Origin: Patella vulgata
Lineage: Eukaryota > Mollusca > Gastropoda > Patellidae
NCBI RefSeq assembly: GCF_932274485.2
Contig: NC_065880.2
Coordinates: forward strand, 8,285,695 to 8,349,694
Direction: 5' to 3'
DNA: 64,000 bases
Shown here: piece by piece, positions 32,401-43,790 of the stretch
How the letters are laid out: the number at the start of each line of letters is the position of its first letter
Position numbering within the stretch: the stretch's first letter is position 1
Position numbers and translations under genes: made by a program
The notes under the pieces: generated by a model
What the model saw: the letters and a program-made list of their open reading frames with translations, nothing else
What the model was told of the DNA's origin: nothing
Databases searched by the model: none

Positions 32401-32608
32401 GCTTAGTATCCATGACGTTCAGGGATAAATATCGATGTTGGTCGAGAAAGTTGGTTTCAGGAGCGACCGGATGGGACCGAAAACCGTAACATCTTTGTAA
32501 GATCATAACGGCTTAATTCGGTCTTCGAAGATAATAGACAACCAATGAGAAGGTAGTTCGACCCACACAACATTAAGATCCGAACAAAGTAAAAGTATTA
32601 AAAGTACA

Positions 32609-32992
32609 TTAAAGATACATTATGTAAGATTTAGATTAAGAGCTGACCATTCTTGATATAATAGCTCAAAAATAGATAATACAAAATGAAAATATTAAAA
32701 ATTTCATTCAAATTACTTCATTCTGAGCCAAGTTATCAATGTTTGTAATTTTGACAAGATGTGTGCATTGTGGTAACCAGGGCACTGGTATATTCGAGAC
32801 TTAGCCTAGCTTTCCCATTTTTAAATGACGGACCGTTCTTATCTAGTTCAAATCTCAAGTATCCGATGCCATCGAGAGTTGATTATGGTCTTGTTTTGTT
32901 TATAAATGTCTTATTAATAGTTTATATAACATTTCGGGCCTAAAGAAAGACCCGTAATAGGCAGATTTAGCTCTTGCATTATGTATGTTTAA
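32609..32992 (+). mobile_element. MITE M1, complete
   Basis: TTAAAGATACATTATGTAAG to CTCTTGCATTATGTATGTTT. 384 bp. Confidence 0.85.
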
Positions 32993-33497
32993 TAAGGTTG
33001 CGAATGCACCTTAAGATAAAAAAAATTGTAAATGCGTCAATAGGTAAGCAATGCCTAGCTATTAGATGACAACCATTGCCTAAACTAGACAATAGATAGA
33101 AATGATCGGATTTCACGGTATTTTCTAATCCTGGCACACAGTGGCTGTTATAAGATGTTATTCTACTGGCTAATAACCACCACCAGATGTCACTAACTAC
33201 CTAAATAATGTGTTGAAAGGTCACGAACAGCACATGTGCCAATATTTGAGCATATTTTTTTATCTGGGGGAATTTTTTGATTAGGATCAGAGATAAAACA
33301 GGTAGCTCTGTGGGGCGTATTATATGTCCGTTTGTTTATTTTATTTCGCCGATGATACAATATTAATTTACTTTGTAACGTTCCCTCTGAGCAATGGCGC
33401 TTTCACCAATGAAATATCTGACATATTCCCCAGTACATGTAAAAATAACAGGACTTTTTCACATATTTCGCACAACGATTTGATCCGGATAACACAA
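32993..33497. other. Unique sequence, no gene recognised
   Basis: A short plus-strand open frame at 33324-33506 runs into the SINE-A tail and has no family resemblance. Confidence 0.45.
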
Positions 33498-33498
33498 A

Positions 33499-33686
33499 TG
33501 AAATGAAATGGGGTTTAACGTTCTACCTGTCTGTATTGACTGAGCTAATGAAGGCGGGAGTGTGCCATACAGTGTGCCATACAGAGCTAGTTTGTCGGGA
33601 CAGCGGCGCTACGGCCTACTCTTATATCGAATTCCAACTGTCAAGGGTTCTTTCACGAGCACGCTAATGTGTACACGGGATCCGAA
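33499..33686 (-). mobile_element. SINE-A, 3' half
   Basis: ATGAAATGGGGTTTAACGTT, a small duplication GTGTGCCATACA, CGGCCTACTCTTATATCGAA, ending GTGTACACGGGATCCGAATA. Confidence 0.87.
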
Positions 33687-33914
33687 TAGAAACACAGGTC
33701 CTTTTTATTGTTTAGATTACATTTAAAATCCCAAGTCAAGTTTTCCGACATCATTTCCGGTGTTTAATTTTAGTTTCGTATCTACATAAACATGTCAAGT
33801 TTGCAGACATTAGTTCCAGTATTAAATTTTAGTTACGTATTTACACAAGCAAACAATAAAACACAGCAACTGGTAATTATTATAAATGCTTAAAGCGTCG
33901 AATGGATCCATACA

Positions 33915-34330
33915 AAATTGATCCCGTGCTATCATAGCTAAAATCAAATAAATATATACATCTAGAATGATGTAAATAAATATAGCTACAATTAAATAAA
34001 TAACTATGTTGATCTATCATAGCTAAAATCAAATAAATATATACATCTAAAATTATGTAAATAAATATAGCTACAATTAAATAAATAACTATGTTCATCT
34101 AAAATAATAATTATGTAAATGTATAGCTATAATTATGTAAATATAGCTACAATTAAATAAATAACTATGTTCATCTAAAATAATAATTATGTAAATGTAT
34201 AGCTATAATTATGTAAATATAGCTACAATTAAATAAATAACTATGTTCATCTAAAATAATAATTATGTAAATGTATAGCTATAATTATGTAAATATAGCT
34301 ACAATTAAATAAATAAATAAATATATATAT
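33915..34330. repeat. AT-rich tandem repeat, unit about 76 bp
   Basis: Blocks ATAGCTACAATTAAATAAAT, AACTATGTTCATCTAAAATA, ATAATTATGTAAATGTATAG recur about four times with a diverged first part. Flanked by (TA)n. Confidence 0.88.
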
Positions 34331-34555
34331 ATATTAAAGTAGATAAAGTACATCTTTCTTTACGGTAGATAAATACATAAATAAATTTTTAAAAAAATAG
34401 CTCCAGGTAAAAAAATTCTCCACTTTACTTCATTCAGACCTACATTTAATCATATAAGCTAGCTAGCTGCCTTCTATAGGCGTCTTCGGATATCAATAAA
34501 TATATATATATATAATATATACATCTAAAATTATGTAATAAACTATAACACATAC

Positions 34556-34996
34556 TTAAAGGAGCTAAATCGCAACTTATATTTGGGACCTAGAAATTGA
34601 CAAAAATGGGTCGCAACGAATATTATAATGTAATATGAATGTATATAAACTGATTTACATTCAATCGTTTCTGTTTTTACTGTAATTTCTAACCAGTTAT
34701 GTTAGGCGAAATACGCCAGAAGTCTCATGTGAATGGCAATCTTTAGCGTCTGGTTTTTCCAGTCTACACCGATGGTATTTATTGCGCATGCTCTCCAAAT
34801 GGCGCTGAAACGCATTATGGTACACGATTCGTGTACCAATAGTAAAATGTTTATTTTGTCTTGAATATTGGATATCAGAAGCCCATCGTTTCCCTGTAAG
34901 ATCACAAGACCAATGTTGATTTGAATTGACAAATAATTCGTGTTTTCAATGTCGAAGATTTTTGATGATATTGAGTTAGAGACTTAGCTACTTTAA
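34556..34996 (+). mobile_element. MITE M3, complete
   Basis: Ends TTAAAGGAGCTAAATCGC and, reversed, TTAAAGTAGCTAAGTCTC. 441 bp with TTAA at both borders. The interior has a small palindrome TACACGATTCGTGTA. Confidence 0.83.
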
Positions 34997-34999
34997 GGA

Positions 35000-35646
35000 A
35001 GAACAATTACTGATTTATTTAGGCAACGTTTTGAAGAGTAATCTCTCAACGTTTTCAAGCAAGTACTGTAACCAAAATGTAGGGCAATTATATATAGACA
35101 CGCAATAACAACACACCAGAAACCATGCATGACAACAACAAATTATGTAAACGTATAGCTGATATTTATAGCTAATATTAAAGGAAAAATTTACACGGCT
35201 AAGGTTTTGCTACTTTAATTTGCAACAAGTGGGAATTAAATCGGCTTGGATGTCCATTTGTAAACCTACTGTGTTTTAACGTTATTGGTTAATAATACTA
35301 CTATTCTATGCACGTGCTATGACACTATTGGTTGATCCAACTATTCTCTCCACGTGTTTATTTGATCGACAGCTAGGTAATACACGAGATTTACTTCATG
35401 TCATGTTAATCTCTCTACAAGAGACAAAACGTTCTTTTTACCACTCAACACCTACTTAACGTCAAATACAGAGAGTTATCTTCTCCTTCTAGAACGAATG
35501 GCATCCACGTGATAAAGGTCATTCAAATGTTCACTTAGCATTGAAAATTACATTAATAAAGACAAATGAAAAGAAATGAAATCGCCTTTCTGCAGCAACC
35601 CGACTAAAACAGGTGGACATGCGCACCTTGTAGTATGTGCTATGTG
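35000..35646. other. Unique sequence, no gene recognised
   Basis: GCACGTGC and CCACGTG E-boxes at about 35312, 35350 and 35506. No coding feature. Confidence 0.45.
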
Positions 35647-35647
35647 G

Positions 35648-36012
35648 AAATGAAATGAAATGGGGTTTAACGTCCTACTGTTCGACTCCGGACTGAGCTA
35701 ATGGAGACGGGCATACGTCATACAGTGTGCTATGAGGGAAATTTTGCCCGGACAGCGGCACTACGGCCTACTCTTATATCGAATTCCAATTGTCAAGGGA
35801 TCTTTTACGTGCACGCCAATGTGTACACGGAACCTCGGTTTTTCAACCCACCCGAACGACTAGACAACTGTCCTTGTCAGGCCCTCCTTCCTGCATCATT
35901 GACAAGGGGAGCCATGCGGGAAAATCTGGATGAACTTTCTCGGCAAATGCAGGGATCGAACACCCGACCTCTAGGATAGCGAGCCAGCGTCTTACCCACT
36001 TAGCCACTGTGG
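35648..36012 (-). mobile_element. SINE-A, full length
   Basis: ATGAAATGGGGTTTAACGTC at the left, all body blocks, box B complement AGGGATCGAACACCCGACCT, and box A complement CTTACCCACTTAGCCACTGT. Confidence 0.92.
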
Positions 36013-36175
36013 AAATTTGACCAAGACAGCAGTACTACGGCCTATTCTTATTTTAACTATCATTATGCGTTGTCGGATAGAGGGAGAAAGTCATAAACAT
36101 AGCCAAATATTCGTTCTATATATAGATACAGACAGTACATGGCGATCACCAGAGTAATTTGAGGGTTCCAGTAAA

Positions 36176-36318
36176 GAGAAAGAGAGAGATGGGGTTTAAC
36201 GTCCACTCGAGACAAACAAGGTCATTTCGGGACCAACACATGGTTCAATTTTATTACAATCATTAGCTTGCGCGTAGGGTCTTTAGCAGTGGGAGGAAAC
36301 CGGAAGACCCGGGGAAAT
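36176..36318 (-). mobile_element. SINE-B, 3' half
   Basis: GAGATGGGGTTTAACGTCCA to GGGAGGAAACCGGAAGACCC. Cut inside the V-domain. Confidence 0.87.
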
Positions 36319-36783
36319 TTTAGTTAATTTAATTTTATTCTGATCTTATTTAAACTTTCTCGACTGAATATTTTTTTTTAATTTTTTTTTTTATTTTTTT
36401 GTTTGATCAATTCTCGTTTGGTCTACCAGACGGTGTTACACCCATTCAAATAAATACACATGCTTCCCCCTGCTGGCTTACAGATACGTCTGCTTATCTG
36501 GGAAGGCGGGAAACACAATAAACAGAAGAACAAAAGTTATGTTTTTAGGTTGTTGGTGGCCGATTTCTATGCGTGAAAGATTTTGCTAAACATGAATAAG
36601 AAAATCTTCTCTATATAATTTAAAACGAGAAAAACAACCCAATATAATGTATGTTTGTATGTTAAATGCTCGCTCTGTAAGACGACGACCTGTCCCAGTG
36701 TACTGCTGGGAAGACGGAAAGATACTAAGCGACAGGGTGAAAACAGCTCACATACAGCAACACCCAAGATTATCATGTGAAGG

Positions 36784-37450
36784 GCTAGTGAAGGCAGACA
36801 TAAGCCATACATTTCCCGTATCTAGTAAAGGCGGGCATAAGCCATACATTGTGTGCTACGAGGGAAATTTGCCCGGCCACCAAGACCGCATAATCTTAAT
36901 GAATGAATGGATGAATGACTGAATGTTTGAATAAGGTTTAACGTATTTCTGTCCTCCTGTGCCCACCGGGATAATGAAGACGAGCTGGAATCTCACATAT
37001 TTCTATACATTGTGCTGTGAGGGAATATGCCCAGTTAACGAAACCGCATAATCTTAATAAATGAACGAATGAATGGATGAATGAATGAGGTTTAACATAC
37101 TTCTTTCCTGTACCAACCGGGATAATGAAGGCGAACCAGAATCTCACATATTACATTGTGTTTTGAGGGAAATAAATGAATGGGGTCTTTCCTGTGCCCA
37201 CCGGACTAATGAAATTGAGCTAGAATCTCACATATTTCTATACATTGTGCTATGAGGTATATTTTCCCGGCTACCAAGACCGTATAATCTTAATGAATGG
37301 ATGAAAGAATGAATAAATGGGGGAATGAATGGAGGAAAAGAATGAATAAATGGAGGAATGAATGTATGAATGAGGTTTAGCGTACGTTTTTCCTGTACCC
37401 ACCGGGCTAATGAAGGTGAGCCAGAATCTCACATATTTCTATGGTTTATG
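36784..37450 (-). repeat. Tandem array of a SINE-A-like 3' segment
   Basis: About four units of 110-150 bases: ATGAGGTTTAACGTA, TTTCCTGTACCCACCGGGCT, AATGAAG, GAATCTCACATATTTCTATA, CATTGTGCTATGAGGG, GCCCGG, CAAGACCGCATAATCTTAAT, with GAATGAATG spacer repeats. It shares the SINE-A 3' order but has its own insert (GAATCTCACATATTTCTATA), so it is a separate subfamily. Confidence 0.8.
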
Positions 37451-37454
37451 CATT

Positions 37455-38070
37455 AATGAAATAAAACCCGCTCATAATGCCTGGTTATTATGGCCGCTTG
37501 TCTCCGTGTAATACTTCCATTTTTATAATCAGCAGACGTCAAATAATCCATGATAAACGGCACGTGGGTTACAGTTCTGCTGTAATAAACATTTGGCGCG
37601 TAAATAAATGGCGTTTTGATTCAGATGTGATTTTATTATAACGTGTTATCTCGCGAGACGATCGATGATTAGTTCTCTTTTCAACCCATTCACTCTCACG
37701 AGGGTCTTCCCGCCAAAAACCCAATTCGCAGATTAATGTCTAGGAAAATCTCGTTCATGAATTTTATGTTTATCAGATCGAGGATATTTCTTGTAAAAAT
37801 TTAATTGCGTCACGGAAGGAAGTATATTTCAATTAAAACATAAGTCAGCCATTTTAATTACCTACAACTATTTACCAAATGAGACGCTCTATTTTAAGTC
37901 GGGCTACCCTTCAGAAGAAAAAAAAAACATTATGGAGACATGTAGGACAAGGTTACTAGTGCCTTAAATAAATCACTGATATGGTGGAGATGTACAAATA
38001 CTAAAAATAATTGGCGTTATCAAAGATGAATTGCCACGAACGTTTTTATAGGGTATATATCTCCAATAAA
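37455..38070. other. Unique, relatively CpG-bearing sequence
   Basis: AGACGTCAAA, GGCACGTGGG, TTTGGCGCGTAA, TCTCGCGAGACGATCG and GCCGCTTGTC cluster within 37490-37690. It could be regulatory, but there is no direct evidence. No open frame. Confidence 0.35.
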
Positions 38071-38454
38071 AGAAATAAAATGGGGTTTAACTGTTCCTAT
38101 ACTGGGCAAATGAAATGAAATGGGGGTTTAACGTCCTACTGTTCTGCTTCTATACTGGGCTAATGAAAACAGACATATGCCATATGAGGGAAATGTTGCC
38201 CGGGCAGCGGCATGATGGCTTACTCTTATATGGAATTCCAACTGTCAAGAAATCTTTTACGAGCACGCCAATGTATACACGGGACCTCGTCCCATCCGAA
38301 CGACTAGACAGTTGTCCTTGTCAGGCCCTCCGTCCTGCACCACTGACAAGGGGAAAACAAGTCGGAAAATTCCGATGAACCCTCTCGGCTAATACACCCC
38401 CGACCTCCAGGCTAGCGAGCTGGCGTTTTACCCGTTTATCCACCGTGGCCCCCC
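38071..38454 (-). mobile_element. SINE-A, full length with duplicated tail
   Basis: Two tail starts (ATAAAATGGGGTTTAACTGT and ATGAAATGGGGGTTTAACGT), full body, and head complement CCGTTTATCCACCGTGGCCC. Confidence 0.9.
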
Positions 38455-38572
38455 ATGGGCTAATGAAGACGGGTATACCCCATACAGTTTGCTATGAGGG
38501 AGACCACGTTCGAAAATCTCGATGAACCTTCTCGGCCTATGCAGGGATCGAACACGCGACCTCCAGGCTAAT
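38455..38572 (-). mobile_element. SINE-A, core-deleted partial copy
   Basis: GGGCTAATGAAGACGGGTAT, GTTTGCTATGAGGGAGACCA, then box B region CAGGGATCGAACACGCGACC. It directly follows the previous copy. Confidence 0.82.
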
Positions 38573-38766
38573 AAAAAAAGTGTCAGTATTCATTAAAGCT
38601 AATACAGTCATTGGACTTTTTCATTTGGCATTTTTGAACGGAAGTTTGGATACGAAATTGACGAGCGTTTTGCAAGGACTACCAATTTTAGCTTTGTTCA
38701 TTGTTTTAAAAAATAAGATAATTTTAGAGAGGTTCAACTTGATTGATGCCATGTTGCAACGCAACG

Positions 38767-38991
38767 ACAGAGAGAGAGAGAGAGAGAGAGATGGGGTTTA
38801 ACGTCCACTCGACACAAACTTGGTCATTTCGGGACTAACTCAAATTTCAATAATTCCTTTGCGCGTAGGGGTCTTTAACAATGGGATGACTCGGAGAAAA
38901 CCCATGAGTTTGGACATTGGACAGCCAGTAGACTCAATGGCAGACGTTATGATACAACGCGCACACGCTGACTATCGGCCATCCAACCCCC
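38767..38991 (-). mobile_element. SINE-B, left arm of an inverted pair
   Basis: (GA)n, ATGGGGTTTAACGTCCACTC, shortened V-domain, head ATACAACGCGCACACGCTGA and GGCCATCCAACCCCC. Confidence 0.88.
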
Positions 38992-39023
38992 GATATCACT
39001 AATTGAAGTATGATGATTACTGG

Positions 39024-39304
39024 GGGGTTGGATGGCTGAATGGTTAGCGAGCGTGCGCGCGCTGTATCATAAAGTCTGTCATTGAGTCGACTGGGGTGGT
39101 TTCGAATCCCCGGTTGTACGTGGCAAGGAGTAGGGTCGCCTGACCAACCTCGTGGGTTTTCTCCGGGTCCTCCGGTTTCCTCCCACTGCAAAAGACCCCT
39201 ACGCGCAAGCGAATTATGTAAATAAAATTAAAACCATATGTTAGTCCCGAAATGACCTATTTTGTGTCAAGTGGACGTTAAACCCCATTTCTCTCTCTTT
39301 CTCT
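39024..39304 (+). mobile_element. SINE-B, full length with target duplication
   Basis: Reference copy. tRNA-like head: GATGGCTGAATGGTTAGCGA (box A type) and TGGTTTCGAATCCCCGGTTG (box B type). V-domain: GTGGGTTTTCTCCGGGTCCT then CCGGTTTCCTCCCACTG, the signature shared with vertebrate V-SINEs and molluscan RUDI. 3' part: GCGCAAGCGAATTATGTAAA, GTTAGTCCCGAAATGACCTA, GTGGACGTTAAACCCCATTT, (CT)n. Flanks ATGATGATTACTGG and ATGATAATTACTGG form a 14-bp duplication. Confidence 0.93.
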
Positions 39305-39319
39305 ATGATAATTACTGGA

Positions 39320-40042
39320 GGTCCGCTGACAGGAAAGTCATGTACTTCCAGGCATATATAATCCTTGATCTATTCATCTTCATACATGACGTGCTTAATT
39401 AAACAAGAATACACCCATGGGAGGATAACTCTCTTCTCAATTACTAGTCCGGTAGGTAGTCAACTTCCGCTTGACTGGCAAGGGGAGGTAAATACGATTA
39501 CTTCTTCCTATTATTTGATAGTCCCCTGGAGAGGGGTGAGTTGACCGAACAGCTATCTCGCTGATCAAATTAAGGAAATCATCAATCAATATTTATTGTA
39601 CTGATGTAGTCAATAATTAAATTTCAGTGTTTTATATTTTTTTTTTTTTTTTTACAAACTGCACTCAATCTTTTGATTTGTAGTGCGCGGGGGTTATGAA
39701 TGTCAAAATGGCTGCCAATTTATATTACACGCGAGAATAACGATGAATGAAACATCAATATTTACTATAAAATAACCGAGTGTGAGAAGGTTTAAATACA
39801 ATTTATGACTAATAAAAATACCGCTTAAGGCTCTGAAAATAAAAAAAAAGTTTGGAAATTCCATACAAGACAACGGTTTTGCGAATGTCTGGTTATCCCT
39901 TAAAATAATGTACGATGTTTTGTTTTAAAACTCTAAAACCCAAAGCAGGGTCATATGTAGAAATCGCCTAAACAACAATTGTTTCAGTAGTGATTGGGTA
40001 AAAAAATGAATTTTTGTCTAATCTTAGTGCAATACAATTACA
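39320..40042. other. Unique sequence, no gene recognised
   Basis: A poly-T run at 39637-39653; otherwise AT-rich with no recognisable feature. Confidence 0.45.
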
Positions 40043-40228
40043 GAAATGAAATGAAATGGGGTTTAACTTCCTACTGTTCTGTTCCGACTGGACTAATGAA
40101 GACGGGCATACACCATACAGCGTGCAATGGGGGGAATGTTGCCCGGGCACTATGGCCTACTTTTATATCGAATTCCAACTGCCAAGGGATCTTTTACGTA
40201 CATGTCAATGTATACACGGGAAATTAAA
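40043..40228 (-). mobile_element. SINE-A, 3' half
   Basis: ATGAAATGGGGTTTAACTTC to ATCTTTTACGTACATGTCAA and GTATACACGGGA. GCAGCGGC is lost by a small deletion. Confidence 0.87.
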
Positions 40229-40296
40229 CATTATCATACAATGGCCGCTTCTGGTCCATTATATCTTATGCGTAACTGCATAACTCACCGAAACTG

Positions 40297-40408
40297 GTCA
40301 CGTACAACCGGGGAATCGAAACCACGCCAGTTGACTCAATGACAGACCTAATCATACAACCTGCACGCGCTAACCATTCGGTCATCCACCCCACCCCCCT
40401 CCCCGGAT
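40297..40408 (-). mobile_element. SINE-B, head part only
   Basis: TCACGTACAACCGGGGAATC to CACGCGCTAACCATTCGGTC. The V-domain and 3' part are missing, an unusual 3' truncation. Confidence 0.85.
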
Positions 40409-40526
40409 ATTGGTCAGAAGAATAGATGTGTACGGGGTGAAATTTGTATTGTATTAATTTAGAAATTTTATCCTTTGCATATCCCCCGATAACATATCTT
40501 ACTCAAACCAACAGCTACTTTAGTTA

Positions 40527-40820
40527 GACCCGTTTCCATGTACGCATTTCTGGGCATGTTTCCAGAAAGCAAATATAATGAAAACCCACACGGAAACTCC
40601 GCGAAAACGCATACATGGAAAACGGGCTTCGATATTTTTTGATGTAAATCAATAGAGAATTACATTAGGTTAATCTGTGTATTTTCTATTAGTGTTGGTG
40701 AAGGTGTACATGGAAAACGGGATTTAATATTTTTTGATATACCGGTAGATCAAAGTAAAGAATTACATTGGGTTAATCTGGGGTTTTTTTTCGATTAATG
40801 TTGGTGAAGACATAAACCGG
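40527..40820. repeat. Inverted CCCGTTTCCATG ends and two-copy tandem duplication
   Basis: GACCCGTTTCCATGTACGC (40528) pairs with GCATACATGGAAAACGGGC (40610). Then the block ATGGAAAACGGG(C/A)TT...TTTTTTGAT and TTACATT(A/G)GGTTAATCTG through GTTGGTGAAG occurs twice, about 95 bases apart. Confidence 0.65.
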
Positions 40821-41018
40821 CTTTTGTTTGCTAATTTTACTGTGTATCGACAATTGAATACTAAAGTAGTTATGACACAACAATGACGTAAAAGTTGCAA
40901 TAAAGATGGATTATCATCCCACCAAACAAATCCACACATAAAACGAACCAATTTACAATGAATTACAGAGGTATTATCGCTTTCAGTACGAAAATACTAT
41001 AATAATACTATTTTATAT

Positions 41019-41417
41019 GGGGATCACGTGGCTAAGTGGGTAAGACGTTAGCACGCTAGCCTGGAGGTCGGGTGTAGCACGCTAGCCTGGAGGTCGGGTG
41101 TTCGATCCCTGCATTGGCCGAGAAAGTTCATCCAGATTTTCAGGCGTGGTTCTCTCTTGTGAGTGATGCAGGGGCGGAGGGGCTGGCAAGGAAAGCTGTC
41201 TAGTCATTCGGATGGGACGAAAAACCGAGGTCCCGTGTACACATTGGCGTGCAAGTAAAAGATCCCATGGCAGTTGGAATTCGATACAAGAGCAGGCCGT
41301 AGTGCCGCTGTCCGGGCAAAATTTCCCTCATAGCACACTGTATGGCGTATGCCCGTCTTCATTAGCCCAGGTTAGGAGCGGAACAGTAGGACGTTAAACT
41401 CCATTTCATTTCATTTC
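41019..41417 (+). mobile_element. SINE-A, full length, exact 12-bp target duplication
   Basis: ACTATTTTATAT at 41007-41018 and 41418-41429. Complete head, body and tail (AGGACGTTAAACTCCATTTC). The head carries a tandem duplication of TAGCACGCTAGCCTGGAGGT + CGGGTG between box A and box B, which lengthens their spacing and should weaken Pol III initiation (inference). Confidence 0.94.
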
Positions 41418-41522
41418 ACTATTTTATATAATACCATGTACATCATAAACTCGTTGTTCGCTTATACAATTTCTCCGTCGAATATTAATTAAGTAGCATG
41501 CTGTATTGTTAATGACGGTATG

Positions 41523-41693
41523 GGAGAGAGTTCAATGCCCTATCGACACAAAGTAGGTCAATTCGGGACTAACATAAAATGGTTCAATCATATTTCAATA
41601 ATTCGCTTACACGTAGGCGTCTTTGGCAGTTGGGGGAAACCGGGGGATTCGGAATGAAACCCCCGAGGTGGACAAGCGACACTTATCCAAACA
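41523..41693 (-). mobile_element. SINE-B, 3' half, decayed
   Basis: GTTCAATGCCCTATCGACAC, GGTCAATTCGGGACTAACAT, GGAAACCGGGGGATTCGGAA. Confidence 0.8.
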
Positions 41694-42220
41694 ACTCGTT
41701 AATTTTGAAATGAAATAATTTAAATATTTCATGCTTCAAACTTATACATATCGTGGTAGCTAGAAAATGTTTTTTTTAATGTGGTTGGTATCTTGGTTTC
41801 CCAGAAAGGATTTCAGTCCATAATTTATCTCCGCAAAGTGTTAAAATTATTCAACTTAGTCGACAAACTCATTCTGCCTCTTTGGTGTCATCAACAATAT
41901 GGTCACCTGGGAGTAAAACAACACACATCCATATGCTAGTCACCAGAACTGGACAAAATGGTCGAACTGAAGCGAAGAAATGTCAACGTAATAATATCAT
42001 GACATTTCCCGTTATTTGTCAACATCTATCAACCCGGGAGCAGTGGTGATCCAAGATCTAGATTTAGATACAACTACTAACCTTAAATGTCGGAAGAACT
42101 GGTGGTGAAATTATCCAACAAACCCCTTGGCACAGATTTCATATAATCAGTAACAGATTTCATATTTCTACTGTCTGCTATATAATATACCTCCCACTGA
42201 TTCTACACATTAACGTGATG
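41694..42220. other. Unique sequence, no gene recognised
   Basis: No family recognised. Ends at the (GA)n tract 42221-42249. Confidence 0.45.
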
Positions 42221-42249
42221 AGACAGAGAGAGAGAGAGAGAGAGAGAGA

Positions 42250-42620
42250 AGTGAAATGAAATGGGGTTTAACGTCCTACTGTTCTGCTCCTATACTGGGC
42301 TAATGAAGACGGGCGTACGCCATACAGTGTGTGATGAGGGAAATTTTGCCCGGGCAGCGGTACTACGGCCTTCTCTTATATCGAATTCCAACTGCCAAGG
42401 GATCTTTTACGTGCACGCCAATGTGTACGCGGGACCTCGGTTTTTCGTCCCATCCGAACGACTAGACAGCTGTCCTTGTCAGGCCCTCCATCCTGCATCA
42501 ATGACAAGGGGAAACAACGCCGGAAAATCTGAATGAACTTTCTCGGCCAATGCAGGGATCGAACAACCTACCTCCAGGCTAGCGAGCCAGTATCTTACCC
42601 ACTTAGCCACGTGATCCCCT
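42250..42620 (-). mobile_element. SINE-A, full length, inserted in a (GA)n tract
   Basis: All blocks present, from ATGAAATGGGGTTTAACGTC to CTTACCCACTTAGCCACGTG. (GA)n lies on both sides, so the target was a microsatellite, probably a SINE-B tail. Confidence 0.92.
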
Positions 42621-42713
42621 AGAGAGCGAGAGAGAGAGAGAGAGGGAGAGAGAGAGAGAGGGATGGGGCTACATGTTGCGAATGTAGTTTAACACTAATG
42701 GATATAGTCCGGC
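42621..42713. repeat. (GA)n and GCGAATGTAGTTTAACAC repeat
   Basis: The microsatellite is followed by CTACATGTTGCGAATGTAGT + TTAACACTAATGGATA, the unit that also flanks MITE M2 at 10.7-10.8 kb. Confidence 0.75.
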
Positions 42714-43003
42714 AGAGAGAGAGAGAGAGAGAGAGATTGGGTTTAACGTCCACTCGACACAAACTAGGTCATTTCGGGACTAACACATGGTTCAATTTCA
42801 TTTCTACAATTGGCTTGCGCGGACGGGGCCTTAGCAGTGGGAATAAACCGGAGGACCCGGAGAAAACCCACGAGGTTGGACAGGCGACCCTAATCCTTGT
42901 CACGTACAACTGAGGATTCGAAACCACGCCAGTTGGCTCAATGACAGACCTTATGATACAGCACGCACGTGCTAACCATTCGGTCATCCACCCCCACCCC
43001 CCG
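42714..43003 (-). mobile_element. SINE-B, full length
   Basis: (GA)n, TTGGGTTTAACGTCCACTCG, GGAGGACCCGGAGAAAACCC, head ATACAGCACGCACGTGCTAA and CCATTCGGTCATCCACCC. Confidence 0.92.
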
Positions 43004-43027
43004 ATGAGCTAGAGGGGGGGGGGGGGG

Positions 43028-43298
43028 TGAAATGGGGTTTAATATCCTACGGTTCTGCTTCCACTGGGCTAATAATGACCCGCATACGCCATATAGTATT
43101 CTGTGAGGGGAATTTTTGCCCGGGAAGCGGCCCTTTGACCGACTCCTATATCGAATTCCAACTGCCAAGGGTTCTTTTCCGTGTATGTCAATGCATGCAC
43201 GTTACCTCGGTTTTTCGTACCATCCGAACGGCTAGACAGCTTTCCTTGTCAGCCCCTCCGTCCTGCATCACTTACAAGGGAGAACCACGCCGGAAGAT
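43028..43298 (-). mobile_element. SINE-A, head missing
   Basis: GAAATGGGGTTTAATATCCT to ACAAGGGAGAACCACGCCGG. Confidence 0.87.
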
Positions 43299-43299
43299 A

Positions 43300-43790
43300 G
43301 AGAGAGAGAGACCACGTCCCTTGAATCAATGTTAATAATTATTAGCCCGGTTCAATTTCTACAAAATCGCTAGTCAACAAATTTACAGAGTGAAACTAGT
43401 ATTACAACACAACCGTCTTACAAACGTATTTTTTCTGCTATTTGTAAAGTTCGCCGCTAGCCTCCAGGTTCGACTACAGTTGTTACAAGAAACATATAAT
43501 GAGCGGAGATTATCTGATGACGTATTCAGGCTACTAGAACATTTCATGATTAGTCCTGTCACTAACAGAAGTCTTGCTTCTGTTATGTGGCGGTATCGAT
43601 AAGTGTGCTTGACTTTTATTCTTATTTATACCCTGTTCTCATTCTACTGACCTGAACTCACGTTGAATATAACATGATGGGTTGAATAAAGGGCGCATAC
43701 ATTGCTTCATAACCTTTCATTGTTAGAACGTTTGACCCCCCCCCCCCCTTTTGATCCACCGCAATCTAAGAGAGCGAGGATGTGTGTGTT
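43300..43790 (+). other. Unassigned sequence with a weak exon candidate (43479-43602)
   Basis: A plus-strand frame ending at a TAA near 43602 opens after CTAGCCTCCAG, a possible acceptor, and reads VRLQLLQETYNERRLSDDVF then RLLEHFM and VMWRYR. Composition looks protein-like, but I recognise no family and see no partner exon. A C run stands at 43736-43748. Confidence 0.2.
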
